Below, one piece after another: positions 8,693-16,484 of a DNA stretch of 64,000 nt. Both the position numbers and the translations under genes were made by a program. The DNA comes from UBA1479 sp963972065. Lineage in GTDB: Bacteria > Pseudomonadota > Alphaproteobacteria > Rhodospirillales > Casp-alpha2. The number at the start of each line of letters is the position of its first letter. Position 1 is the stretch's first letter. The DNA is taken from contig CAXAVJ010000004.1 of the NCBI GenBank assembly GCA_963972065.1, positions 33,099-97,098 on the forward strand, given 5' to 3'. The notes below the pieces were generated by a model that was given only the letters and a program-made list of their open reading frames with translations, was not told the DNA's origin and searched no databases.

Positions 8693-9744
8693 GCGAGCGG
8701 GGCCGGAACGGGAATTCCGTATTTCTCCAGCAAGGGCCGCAGGCGGTCCATGATTTCAGGATGCAGGGCGACGCCCTGGGCGCTTTGTGCCGCGAAGGCG
8801 GCGGCGGCGCGGTCACCGGGCACGCGCACCGGCTGAGCCGGATCACAGGGCACGGCGGCCCGGCACAGATCGGCGAGCACGCCGGTCTCTTGCGTGAAGG
8901 CATCCGCACCGGCGAAGCCCCGGGGGTCGATCAATTGCAGGTAGGCCGCGTTGCCGGCGGGCGGTTTGTCAGACGACCGGCCGAGCCCGGCTAGGCCCGA
9001 GGTCAGGGCCTCGACCAACAATCCCAGGGCAAAGCCCTTGTGTCCGGCCTCGTCGCCGCCGGCGGGACGGATCGCCCCCGGCGGGTCGGTCTTGAGAACC
9101 GCCGGATCGTCGCTCGACCGGCCATCGGCACCGACCAAGGCCGGAAATGGCAACTTTTCGCCCAGGCGATTAGCCCGTTCGATGGCGCGGTTGGTGACGG
9201 CGGCAGCACTGGTGTCGATCAAAATGGGATGGTCTCCGCCCGGCATGCCGACGGCGAAGGGGTTGGTGCCGATCACCGGCGAGGCGCCGCCGAAAGGGGC
9301 AACGGCCTTGGTTGTGGGGGCCGAGGCCGCGACGATGGCGAAATAGCCCTTCAGCGCCGCCCGCCGGGCATAGGTCGCGAGGCAGGAAATATTCGCCGAA
9401 TTGCGGATCGCGATCCCAACCATGGGCGTGTCCTTGGCCCGGGCGACCGCCAGGTCCAGGGCGCGAAGCATGACCCATTGCCCGGGCAGCCCCTTGCCGT
9501 CAAGCACCAGGGCCGCGCCGTTGTCGATGATGATTTCCGGCTCGCCGTCGGGGGTCGTCTTGCCCCCTTCCATGGCCGCCAGATAGGCGGGCACGAATTG
9601 CAGACCATGGGTGCCGTAACCCAACAAATCGGCCTCAACCAGAATATCGGCCATGGCCTGGGCCACAGGTGCGGCGGCGCCTGCCTTTTCAAACAGCATT
9701 TTGGCGGCGGTGGTCAGGTCTTGTGCTGCGTAGCGGTCCGTCAT
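8689..9744 (-). CDS. Malate/L-lactate dehydrogenase family (LDH2) oxidoreductase
   Basis: The 351-residue protein has the Ldh_2 (YlbC/ComC/sulfolactate dehydrogenase) fold. The catalytic-region motif YGTHGLQFVP is near residue 50, followed by NSANISCLATYARRAA and GTNPFAVGMP in the middle, and HKGFALGLLVEALTSGLAG in the C-terminal third. Members oxidise or reduce (S)- or (R)-2-hydroxy acids with NAD(P). It is the last gene of the long - strand array, starting just after the stop of the ketopantoate-reductase-like gene. Start chosen at ATG 9744 because the longer reading uses TTG and overlaps the upstream gene. Confidence 0.85.
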   Translation of the reverse strand: MTDRYAAQDLTTAAKMLFEKAGAAAPVAQAMADILVEADLLGYGTHGLQFVPAYLAAMEGGKTTPDGEPEIIIDNGAALVLDGKGLPGQWVMLRALDLAVARAKDTPMVGIAIRNSANISCLATYARRAALKGYFAIVAASAPTTKAVAPFGGASPVIGTNPFAVGMPGGDHPILIDTSAAAVTNRAIERANRLGEKLPFPALVGADGRSSDDPAVLKTDPPGAIRPAGGDEAGHKGFALGLLVEALTSGLAGLGRSSDKPPAGNAAYLQLIDPRGFAGADAFTQETGVLADLCRAAVPCDPAQPVRVPGDRAAAAFAAQSAQGVALHPEIMDRLRPLLEKYGIPVPAPLA

Positions 9745-9749
9745 GAGAA

Positions 9750-10808
9750 TCAAATACCCGCCAGGGCCTCGGGGCTGGGCTCGATCTCGCCCGCCTCGAT
9801 GCGCTTGATGACCGCGACGATGCCTTCGTTGGCGGGCACGGCGATGCCGTGGGCCTTGGCCGTCGCCACGACGAAGCCGTTAAGGTAGTCGATCTCCGTC
9901 GGCCGGCCCTTGACCATGTCCTGGGCCATGGAGGGGCGCTGTTGGTCCGACCGTTTGGCCCGCCCGTCGAGCAGAGACGTGTCGCAGGCCGCCATGGCGT
10001 CAGCGTCCCCCTGCCCGGCCGCCAGCACCTGTTCCGGCGGCATGCCCAGAAGCTTTTCGAGCGGGTGGCCTTCGGCCATCGCGACCGCGACCGCTTCCGC
10101 GCCGATGCGGATGCCGAGGCGGCGGATATGGTCGTCCGTGTCACAGGCGTTTGACGCCATGCCCGAAGCGGCGGAGATCGGATTGCGCATGCAATTGACG
10201 ATCAGCTTGGACCAGCGTTCGCCCATCAGGGTCGTCGTCACTTTCGAGCTATCCACACTGGCCAGAATCTCGGACACCTTCTCCACCCGCGGCGTCACGC
10301 TGCCGTCCAGTTCGCCCGCGCGGAACACGACATGTTCCTTGCCGCCCAGTTTCACATTGCGGCGCACGGCCCCCGGCTCCCACATGGAGACGGAGATCGA
10401 GGACGCGATGCAGCCGACGGTACGGTCCCGGCCAACGACCCCGGCGATGGTGCCTTCGTTGATGCCGTTCTGCAGACTGACCATGAAACCGCCCTCGGCC
10501 AGATAGGGATGCATGCGCTTGGCCGCGGCTTCCGTGTCGAAGGATTTGACGCAGATGAAGATCACGTCGAACGGGCCGATATCGCCCGGCGGCGGCAGGT
10601 CACGGTCGAGCACGGCATTGCATTTGACCGTGAAGTTTTCCGGCTCCGTCAGGCCCGACAGTTGCAGCCCGGGTTCGCGCATGAGCGTCACGTGCTCTTC
10701 CCAGGGGTCGATCAGGGTGACGTCCCGTCCGTCCCGGGTCATGTAGCCGCCCACGTAGGCGCCGACGGCGCCAGCGCCGTAGACGGCGATGCGTTCCTCC
10801 CCTGCCAT
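9750..10808 (-). CDS. Ketopantoate reductase (ApbA/PanE) family oxidoreductase
   Basis: The 352-residue protein has the N-terminal NADP-binding motif VYGAGAVGAYVGGYM at about residues 9-23, the SLQNGINEG loop and the SKLIVNCMRNPISA helix of the ketopantoate reductase family. It is about 45 residues longer than the paralog at 5208, and the two differ enough to suspect different substrates. It lies between LeuB-like and LDH2-like genes in the same array with nine bases or fewer between genes. The context points to reduction or oxidation of a branched 2-oxo acid in catabolism, not pantoate synthesis. This is inference. Confidence 0.85.
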   Translation of the reverse strand: MAGEERIAVYGAGAVGAYVGGYMTRDGRDVTLIDPWEEHVTLMREPGLQLSGLTEPENFTVKCNAVLDRDLPPPGDIGPFDVIFICVKSFDTEAAAKRMHPYLAEGGFMVSLQNGINEGTIAGVVGRDRTVGCIASSISVSMWEPGAVRRNVKLGGKEHVVFRAGELDGSVTPRVEKVSEILASVDSSKVTTTLMGERWSKLIVNCMRNPISAASGMASNACDTDDHIRRLGIRIGAEAVAVAMAEGHPLEKLLGMPPEQVLAAGQGDADAMAACDTSLLDGRAKRSDQQRPSMAQDMVKGRPTEIDYLNGFVVATAKAHGIAVPANEGIVAVIKRIEAGEIEPSPEALAGI

Positions 10809-10817
10809 GACGGCCCC

Positions 10818-11882
10818 CTATTCCTTGTCGAGAGCGGCGAGTACGGCCTTGCCGAAGCCCGCCGTCGAGTTTTTGCCGCCGAGGTCGGGCGTGTGGCTGG
10901 CGGGATCGCCGAGCGCCAGTTCCACGGCCTTGAACATGGAGGCCGAGGCCTGTGCCAGGTCGTTACGCGAGGTGCGGCGGCCCAGTTCCTCCAGCAGCAT
11001 GGCCGTGGACAGCATCAGCGCCGTCGGGTTGGCGACACCCTTGCCGGCGATATCGGGGGCCGAGCCGTGCTGGGCCTGGGCGAACACATGGCCCTTGCCG
11101 GCGTTGATGGACCCGGCCAGTCCCAGGCTGCCCGACAGTTCCGAGCACAGGTCCGACAGGATGTCGCCGAAGGCGTTGGTGGTGACGATGACGTCGAAAT
11201 CCTGCGGCCGCTTGACCAGATGGGCGGTCGCGGCATCGATGATCAACTCCTCGACCTCGACGCTGGGATAATCCTTGGCCACCTCCATGACGGTCTTGAG
11301 GAACAGGCCGTCGGTCATGCGCAACACGTTGGCCTTGTGCACGGCGGTCACCTTCTTGCGCCGTTCCATGGCCATCTCAAACGCCTGTTTGGCGATGCGC
11401 TCGCAGCCCTGGCGGGTGATCTTGCGCACGGAAAGGGCCACGTCCTCGGTCGGCATGAATTCGCCGGAGCCCATGAACATGTTGCGGTCGGCGTAAAGGC
11501 CTTCGGTGTTCTCGCGCACGATGACCAGGTCCATCTGCTTGATCACCGAGGGCACGCCCGGCCGGGTCCGCGCCGGACGGATGTTGGCGAACAGGTCAAA
11601 CACCTTGCGGAAGGACTTGGACGGGTTGACGCCGCCCTCGGCCTCCGACGGATATTCGAACGACGATACCGGCCCCAGGATCACGCCATCGGCGGCGTCG
11701 CAGGCGTCATAGACCGCCTTCGGGATAGTCTGGCCCTCGGCCTTCAAGGCCCGCATGCCCGAGACCATGGGCACCAGTTCGATGTTGAGGCCGAACCGTT
11801 CGTCGAGCTTTTCCAGCACCGGCAGAGTCGCGGCCATGATTTCCGGCCCGATGCCGTCGTTTTCCAGAACGATGAATTTCAT
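10818..11882 (-). CDS. Isocitrate/isopropylmalate dehydrogenase family protein (LeuB-like)
   Basis: The 354-residue protein has the beta-decarboxylating dehydrogenase fold: ENDGIGPEIM at the N-terminus, VRENTEGLYADRN at about residues 113-125 and the metal and cofactor region FGDILSDLCSELSGSLGLAGS at about 219-239. The family oxidises and decarboxylates 2-hydroxy acids that carry a 3-carboxylate (isopropylmalate, isocitrate, homoisocitrate, tartrate). It lies downstream of LeuC-like and LeuD-like genes, so the trio repeats the chemistry of leucine or lysine-type chain extension, but the rest of the array is catabolic. The true substrate is unknown. Confidence 0.85.
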   Translation of the reverse strand: MKFIVLENDGIGPEIMAATLPVLEKLDERFGLNIELVPMVSGMRALKAEGQTIPKAVYDACDAADGVILGPVSSFEYPSEAEGGVNPSKSFRKVFDLFANIRPARTRPGVPSVIKQMDLVIVRENTEGLYADRNMFMGSGEFMPTEDVALSVRKITRQGCERIAKQAFEMAMERRKKVTAVHKANVLRMTDGLFLKTVMEVAKDYPSVEVEELIIDAATAHLVKRPQDFDVIVTTNAFGDILSDLCSELSGSLGLAGSINAGKGHVFAQAQHGSAPDIAGKGVANPTALMLSTAMLLEELGRRTSRNDLAQASASMFKAVELALGDPASHTPDLGGKNSTAGFGKAVLAALDKE

Positions 11883-11922
11883 GCGTGGTGTTTCCTTCGT
11901 GTATTTTGTTTTGCCCAGCGTT

Positions 11923-13533
11923 TCACGCTTGGGGAAATTTTTTGAACCGGGTGGTGCCGTCGCGATCCAGCTGATTGACCAGATTGATCTCCCAGCTCAG
12001 ATACTGCTTCATGGCCCCTTCCTGGGCATCGTCCATGTCATAGGGGCGGTACCAGACGTCATTGGTTTCGTCGGCCATGTTGGTGAAGCCGGTTTGCATC
12101 TCCTTGCGGGCCGCTTTCCAAGCTTCCGTGCCGTCGACAAGCACGGCGACGTGCCGTCCCATGGCGCGCAGTTCAGATGCCGCCAGTTGCGCCAGCACCC
12201 CATCGGGCGAGGTCAAAACCGTATACCGCGCATCGGGAATCTTCTTGATGCTGTCCTTCAGGCGCGCGCGCACGGCGAACCAAGCGTCCGGGATGTGCCC
12301 GTCGCGATAGGTCAGACTGTCGGCCAAATCGATGATGACGCAGACCTTGTCGGCGATCATGCGTTCCAGCCCTTCCACCGTGACCGTTTCGGCGGCAGCG
12401 GCGTCGAGACCGTAGATTTTCGGTTTATGAGCACCGCGCACCAAAGGCTGCCCGTCGAGGGCATTTTCCAGCACATAGACCTCGGGCCAGCCCATCTGGA
12501 CCAGCCAGCTTGCTGTCATGGTCGCGCGCACGCCGTCGTCACAGACGAGCACGATCCGCGCCCCCAGCACCGCGACGTAGCGGTCCCAAGCCTGAACCAA
12601 CTGCCCACCGGGCGCATGACGGCTGCCTTCCAGATGCCCGCCGGTGAATTCTTCCGGATTGCGGACGTCGAGAACGTAGGTCGTGCGTCCCGCCTCGGCC
12701 CGCCAGGCGGCAAGTTGATCATGGTCGCAGGTCGGCACACCGAACCGCTTGGCGACCCGCTCGCGCACGGCCTTGGCCTTGGCCTGGGCCTCTTCGGAAA
12801 GTTGGTCGGGAAACTTCCGGTCGTTGCCGTATTCCAGTTGAAAACCCGCCAAATGCCAGCCCATGGTGCCGTTTTCCAGGGCCACGACCTTGTTGGGAAT
12901 GCCCGCGTTGATCAACGACTGCGCGCCGATGATGGAGCGCGTGCGCCCGGCGCAGTTGACCACCACGGTGGTGCTGGGATCGGGCGCCAGATCGTGGACC
13001 CGATAGGCCAATTCCGCCCCCGGACAGTCGACGCCCATGGGGATGTTCATCTTGTGATATTCGGACATGGGGCGGGAATCGAGAACCACCATGTTCTCGC
13101 CCCGATCCATCATCGCCTTCACTTCCTCGGGCGGGATGCGCGGCGTGTCATAGGTATGTTCGACGAACTCGCCGAACGCCTTGGACGGCACGTTGACGCC
13201 GGAAAACACTTCGAACCCGGCCTGATCCCAGGCGTCGAGCCCGCCGCCGAGGATATTCACATCCGTATAGCCCCAGGCGATCAGGCGTTCCGCGCCCAGA
13301 TCGACCAAATGCTTGTCGGCCTTGCCTTCGGAACACAGCACGACGGGCGTGTCCTTCCTGGGCACGAAATCGTCAATGCGGGTTTCCAGATGGCTGAGCG
13401 GGCAGTTGACGGCGAACAGCATGTGACCGTCACCGAACACCCCCCATTCGCGCACATCCAGGATCGCGACTTCCTCGCCGGACAAAATGCGGTCGCGGAC
13501 GTCCTCGGCTTCCAACAAAGTTACTTCGGTCAT
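11923..13533 (-). CDS. Four-domain rhodanese-like sulfurtransferase
   Basis: The 536-residue protein is built from four tandem rhodanese modules. Active-site loops are at Cys67 (VVLCSEG), Cys194 (VVNCAGRTRS) and Cys331 (VLVCDDGVRA). The fourth module has TVLTSPDG around Thr441 with no cysteine, so it is probably structural. Each module also shows the conserved LDVR/LDSR or LDVRNPEEF entry strand. Rhodaneses move sulfane sulfur between thiols, thiosulfate and cyanide in the cytosol. Its place between LeuD-like and LeuB-like genes hints that the pathway releases or handles sulfur, but it may be a hitch-hiker. Starts at ATG 13533, seven bases after leuD-like. Confidence 0.85.
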   Translation of the reverse strand: MTEVTLLEAEDVRDRILSGEEVAILDVREWGVFGDGHMLFAVNCPLSHLETRIDDFVPRKDTPVVLCSEGKADKHLVDLGAERLIAWGYTDVNILGGGLDAWDQAGFEVFSGVNVPSKAFGEFVEHTYDTPRIPPEEVKAMMDRGENMVVLDSRPMSEYHKMNIPMGVDCPGAELAYRVHDLAPDPSTTVVVNCAGRTRSIIGAQSLINAGIPNKVVALENGTMGWHLAGFQLEYGNDRKFPDQLSEEAQAKAKAVRERVAKRFGVPTCDHDQLAAWRAEAGRTTYVLDVRNPEEFTGGHLEGSRHAPGGQLVQAWDRYVAVLGARIVLVCDDGVRATMTASWLVQMGWPEVYVLENALDGQPLVRGAHKPKIYGLDAAAAETVTVEGLERMIADKVCVIIDLADSLTYRDGHIPDAWFAVRARLKDSIKKIPDARYTVLTSPDGVLAQLAASELRAMGRHVAVLVDGTEAWKAARKEMQTGFTNMADETNDVWYRPYDMDDAQEGAMKQYLSWEINLVNQLDRDGTTRFKKFPQA

Positions 13534-13539
13534 TCTTAC

Positions 13540-14037
13540 TTAGCTCGCTTTCTTGAATTTCTTTTTCAGGTGCGGCATCAACCCGCCGTCGGCGACGATC
13601 TGCATCAGGTGCGCCGGCACCGTGTCGCATTTGTAGGTTTCGCCCTTGGTCAGGTTGCGGACCTCGCCCTTTTCCATGTCGATCTCCAACTGATCGTCGG
13701 TCGCGATCTTGTCGGTTTCGGCACAGACCAGGGCCGGCACGGCCAGATTGAAGCAGTTGCGGTAGAAGATGCGGGCGAAGGATTTCGCCAGGATCACGCG
13801 GATCCCGCAGGACCGCATGTATTGCGGCGCCCATTCGCGGGATGATCCGATGCCCAGGTTTTCGTCGGCGACGAAGACGTCGCCTTCCTTGCAGTTGGCG
13901 GAGAAGGTCGGGTCGACGTCCTTCAGGCATTCGGTATAGGCCTCTTCCGGCTTTGCGCTGGTCAATGCCGAAATGGGGGCCAGCAGGTCGGTGTCGATAT
14001 TGGCCCCGAATTTCCAGGCCTTGCCTTTATGTATCAT
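13540..14037 (-). CDS. Aconitase-family small subunit (LeuD-like)
   Basis: A 165-residue swivel-domain subunit. It has GKAWKFGANIDTDLLAP at the N-terminus and VADENLGIGSSREWAPQ near residues 51-67, the conserved substrate-binding GxGSSRE motif of isopropylmalate and homoaconitate dehydratases. It begins 17 bases after the stop of the large subunit. With that subunit it should form a [4Fe-4S] hydro-lyase that shifts a hydroxyl group on a di- or tricarboxylate. Whether it acts in leucine synthesis is doubtful given the neighbours. Confidence 0.88.
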   Translation of the reverse strand: MIHKGKAWKFGANIDTDLLAPISALTSAKPEEAYTECLKDVDPTFSANCKEGDVFVADENLGIGSSREWAPQYMRSCGIRVILAKSFARIFYRNCFNLAVPALVCAETDKIATDDQLEIDMEKGEVRNLTKGETYKCDTVPAHLMQIVADGGLMPHLKKKFKKAS

Positions 14038-14054
14038 CTTGCAGGTCCTTCTGA

Positions 14055-15317
14055 TCAGAGCATGTCACGGGGATCGGCGATCTGCCCGGCAACGGCGGAT
14101 GCCGCCACCGTATAGGGCGACGCCAGATAGAGCTTCGACGACTTGGGCCCGGCCCGACCGACGAAATTGCGGTTGGTCGACGAGATGCCCACGGCATCCT
14201 CGGCCAAACGCGCGTCACCCAGCCCGATGCAGCCGCCGCAGCCGGACGGCAAAATAATGCCGCCCGCATCCTCGAGGATCTGAAGCGTGCCTTCGGCGGC
14301 GGCCAGTTCGCGCATCTTGATGGTCGAGGGCGCGACCAGGAACCGCGTGCCGGCGGCGACCTTCTTGCCCTTCAGGACCTGGGCCGCCATGCGCATGTCT
14401 TCCAGCTTGGCGCCCGTGCAGGCGCCGAGATAGGCCTGATCCAGCTTGACGTTCGGGTAGTTGCCGACATCGTCGGCGTTTTCCGGGCTGGAGGGGGCCG
14501 CGACCTGCGGCGCCAGGGTGTCGCCATTGACGGTGATGCGCTTGGCATAGACGGCATCGGCGTCGGACTGCCAGTCATCCGCATTCACGCCGCTGATACC
14601 CCAGGCCTTAAGCAGTTCCATGGTCTTGGCGTCGGGGGCGATGATGCCGGTCTTGGCGCCGATTTCGGCCGCCATGTTGGTCAGGGTCATGCGGTCCTGG
14701 GCGGACATCGCGGCAACGCCGTCACCACAAAATTCCACGACCTGATAGCCGAAGCCCATGATGCCATGATCGCCGCAGATTTTCAGGATCACGTCCTTGG
14801 CGGCGACGCCCGGATTCAACGCTCCGGTCACTTCCATGCGCACGTTTTCCGGCACACGGACCCAGATGTCGCCCGTCGCCATGACGCCGGTGATTTCCGT
14901 CGCCCCGACGCCGACCATGAAGGCGCCGAAGGCGCCGGCGGTGGTCGAATGGCTGTCGGCGCCGACACAGAACATGCCCGGGCGGATATGGCCTTCCTGG
15001 GGCAGGACGATGTGGCAGATGCCCTGGTTGCGGATGAAGTGCTTGACCTTGTGGGCTTCGCACCAGGCATCGCAGATGTCCTGGACGTTCTTGCTTTCCG
15101 GCGTATCAAGATTGACATAGTGGTCGGCGATCACGACCAGCTTGTCCATGTCCCAGACGGGTACGCCCAGCTCATCCAGCTTTTTCCCGGATGTGCGCGG
15201 CCCCGACGAATCATGGACCATGGCCAGATCGACATTGCAGGTCACAATATCGCCAGGCTTCACCGTTTCCTCGCCCGAAGCACGGGCGAGGATCTTTTCA
15301 CTTATCGTTTGGCCCAA
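14055..15317 (-). CDS. Aconitase-family large subunit (LeuC-like)
   Basis: The 420-residue subunit has the three expected Fe-S ligands at Cys300 (YLGACTGAK) and Cys360/Cys363 (SGCGGCIG), plus GADSHSTTAGAFGAF at about residues 119-133. The loop GACTGAK differs from the GSCTNGR of true isopropylmalate isomerases, which suggests a different substrate. The start appears to be TTG at 15317, placed eight bases after GGGAGGATG. No in-frame ATG is better placed. It directly follows, on the same strand, a decayed 3' end of a CoA-transferase gene at 15374-15412. This implies that the array upstream once ran straight into it. Confidence 0.85.
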   Translation of the reverse strand: MGQTISEKILARASGEETVKPGDIVTCNVDLAMVHDSSGPRTSGKKLDELGVPVWDMDKLVVIADHYVNLDTPESKNVQDICDAWCEAHKVKHFIRNQGICHIVLPQEGHIRPGMFCVGADSHSTTAGAFGAFMVGVGATEITGVMATGDIWVRVPENVRMEVTGALNPGVAAKDVILKICGDHGIMGFGYQVVEFCGDGVAAMSAQDRMTLTNMAAEIGAKTGIIAPDAKTMELLKAWGISGVNADDWQSDADAVYAKRITVNGDTLAPQVAAPSSPENADDVGNYPNVKLDQAYLGACTGAKLEDMRMAAQVLKGKKVAAGTRFLVAPSTIKMRELAAAEGTLQILEDAGGIILPSGCGGCIGLGDARLAEDAVGISSTNRNFVGRAGPKSSKLYLASPYTVAASAVAGQIADPRDML

Positions 15318-15334
15318 GGTGGCATCCTCCCAAT

Positions 15335-15358
15335 GGCATTTTTATTAAAAGCAATGCC
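15335..15358. promoter_or_regulatory. Inverted repeat GGCATT-N12-AATGCC before leuC-like
   Basis: Perfect 6-base arms 18 bases apart centre to centre lie 18-41 bases upstream of the TTG start. This is a candidate operator or promoter element that became needed if the AT-rich cassette cut the operon. Could be chance. Confidence 0.3.
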
Positions 15359-15373
15359 CCCCTTCTGCCGCTA

Positions 15374-15412
15374 GATTACCCTTGCTTTGCGTAGTTGGGC
15401 GAGCCGAATTTT
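15374..15412 (-). pseudogene. Remnant 3' end of a class III CoA-transferase gene
   Basis: Read on the - strand this encodes IRLAQLRKARVI followed by a stop, the same C-terminus as the intact CoA-transferase that ends at 16485 (NRLAQLRKARVI). About 32 of 38 bases agree (15375-15412 against 16489-16526), and several differences fall at synonymous third positions. It is either the displaced original 3' end of that gene after an insertion, or the last trace of a paralog. Confidence 0.75.
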
Positions 15413-15542
15413 ATTTTCGCGCAGAATGAGAAACTGCATTCAACGTCGAGTCTGGTTGAGTAATGGACTGCACGCAAAGAAAAGCACGCTATAAGTAATC
15501 GTGAAACTTATAATAAAATTTTTAGCATTCAGTATTTAAGGG

Positions 15543-15857
15543 TCATTCCAATAAATTTTGATCGAAAAACTTTACAAACATCAAGGCAAACACCGCAATA
15601 AACGCCAGAGAAGACATAAACATTGTCATCCTACTAAGCATTTCTGATTTTCTTGCGTAATATTCCATTGCTCGCGAAATACCCAAGCCAAAATCACTAT
15701 CAAAATTACGTATTTGAGATTCGTTTTTTTGAGAAATTTTCTGTTCGATTCTGGACAGCATCTCTTCGATTCTGGCACAGCGATTCTCTAGGCTCTCTAT
15801 TTGCAGCTTGAGATCCTTGATGTCACTTTGCTCGCCAATTCGAAAATTAGTTGCCAT
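15543..15857 (-). CDS. Coiled-coil protein with C-terminal membrane anchor, unknown
   Basis: A 104-residue protein. Residues about 10-47 form a predicted coiled coil (DIKDLKLQIESLENRCARIE and following heptads), and about 77-97 form one hydrophobic helix near the C-terminus, so it is probably tail-anchored. Its start overlaps the end of the 191-residue gene by 11 bases, which indicates cotranslation. Codon and base use are AT-rich compared with neighbours, so it was probably acquired with the surrounding cassette. Function unknown. Confidence 0.65.
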   Translation of the reverse strand: MATNFRIGEQSDIKDLKLQIESLENRCARIEEMLSRIEQKISQKNESQIRNFDSDFGLGISRAMEYYARKSEMLSRMTMFMSSLAFIAVFALMFVKFFDQNLLE

Positions 15858-16422
15858 GCATCCTCTTAGCTAATGACACCACCAAGATAGTCGAAAGTGC
15901 GGCCGCCAGCGTCAAGAAAACCAGCGACACGATAGCCCCTTCAGAAACACGCACTTCAGCAGAATTCCCAGAGAATATTATCGACATCTTAAGGCAGACA
16001 AACACCAATGACAAAAGATCTAAACCAAGCGACACCAAAACGTTTCCAAGCCAAACATCTCTACTAGTGAAATAATTATAAATAAAAGAAAACTCAACAG
16101 TAACAAGAACAATTAAAATATTTATCGCCACGACAGAAAGTATCTCAAATAAATTACCTCGAACAACTTCACCGGATGGCATAAACACCTCGTAATCGAC
16201 AATCGCCACAGGCAACATCGAAAAACCGATCGGCAAAATAAAGATGATCAAAATGAATGGCCAAGGTTCAAAATCTGGAGATTGCGTAGGGACTGACTGC
16301 CCTTCTTCCACAACCGGCGCCTGAATGTTGTTTCGGTAAACTTTCGCAATCGCCATCAACCCATGGATGGCATAGATGCTCGCCAGGACAATGAATGGGA
16401 TCAGAATATCTATATCAACCAA
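15847..16422 (-). CDS. Multi-pass membrane protein, unknown
   Basis: A 191-residue protein with five hydrophobic segments (about residues 5-25, 52-74, 92-113, 124-147 and 162-185) and no recognisable domain. It is the first gene of the two-gene AT-rich cassette and overlaps the coiled-coil gene downstream. The pairing of a five-helix protein with a tail-anchored coiled-coil partner suggests a membrane complex. Toxin-antitoxin, defence and transport roles are all open. Start is an ATG preceded by a weak purine run. Confidence 0.65.
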   Translation of the reverse strand: MVDIDILIPFIVLASIYAIHGLMAIAKVYRNNIQAPVVEEGQSVPTQSPDFEPWPFILIIFILPIGFSMLPVAIVDYEVFMPSGEVVRGNLFEILSVVAINILIVLVTVEFSFIYNYFTSRDVWLGNVLVSLGLDLLSLVFVCLKMSIIFSGNSAEVRVSEGAIVSLVFLTLAAALSTILVVSLAKRMHGN

Positions 16423-16484
16423 TTTCCCGCCCTCAAAAAACTCAAGATAGGAAATTCTAATATAAATTGAATGTTATAAAACCA

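Noticed and set aside
10332..11945. 537-codon + strand open frame over the LeuB-like and PanE-like genes
   Set aside because: Low-complexity His/Gly/Asp-rich translation typical of the reverse of GC-rich coding DNA; no domain seen.
11755..13845. 696-codon + strand open frame over the rhodanese gene
   Set aside because: It is antisense to a protein with four recognisable rhodanese modules, and its own translation has no motif or ribosome site.
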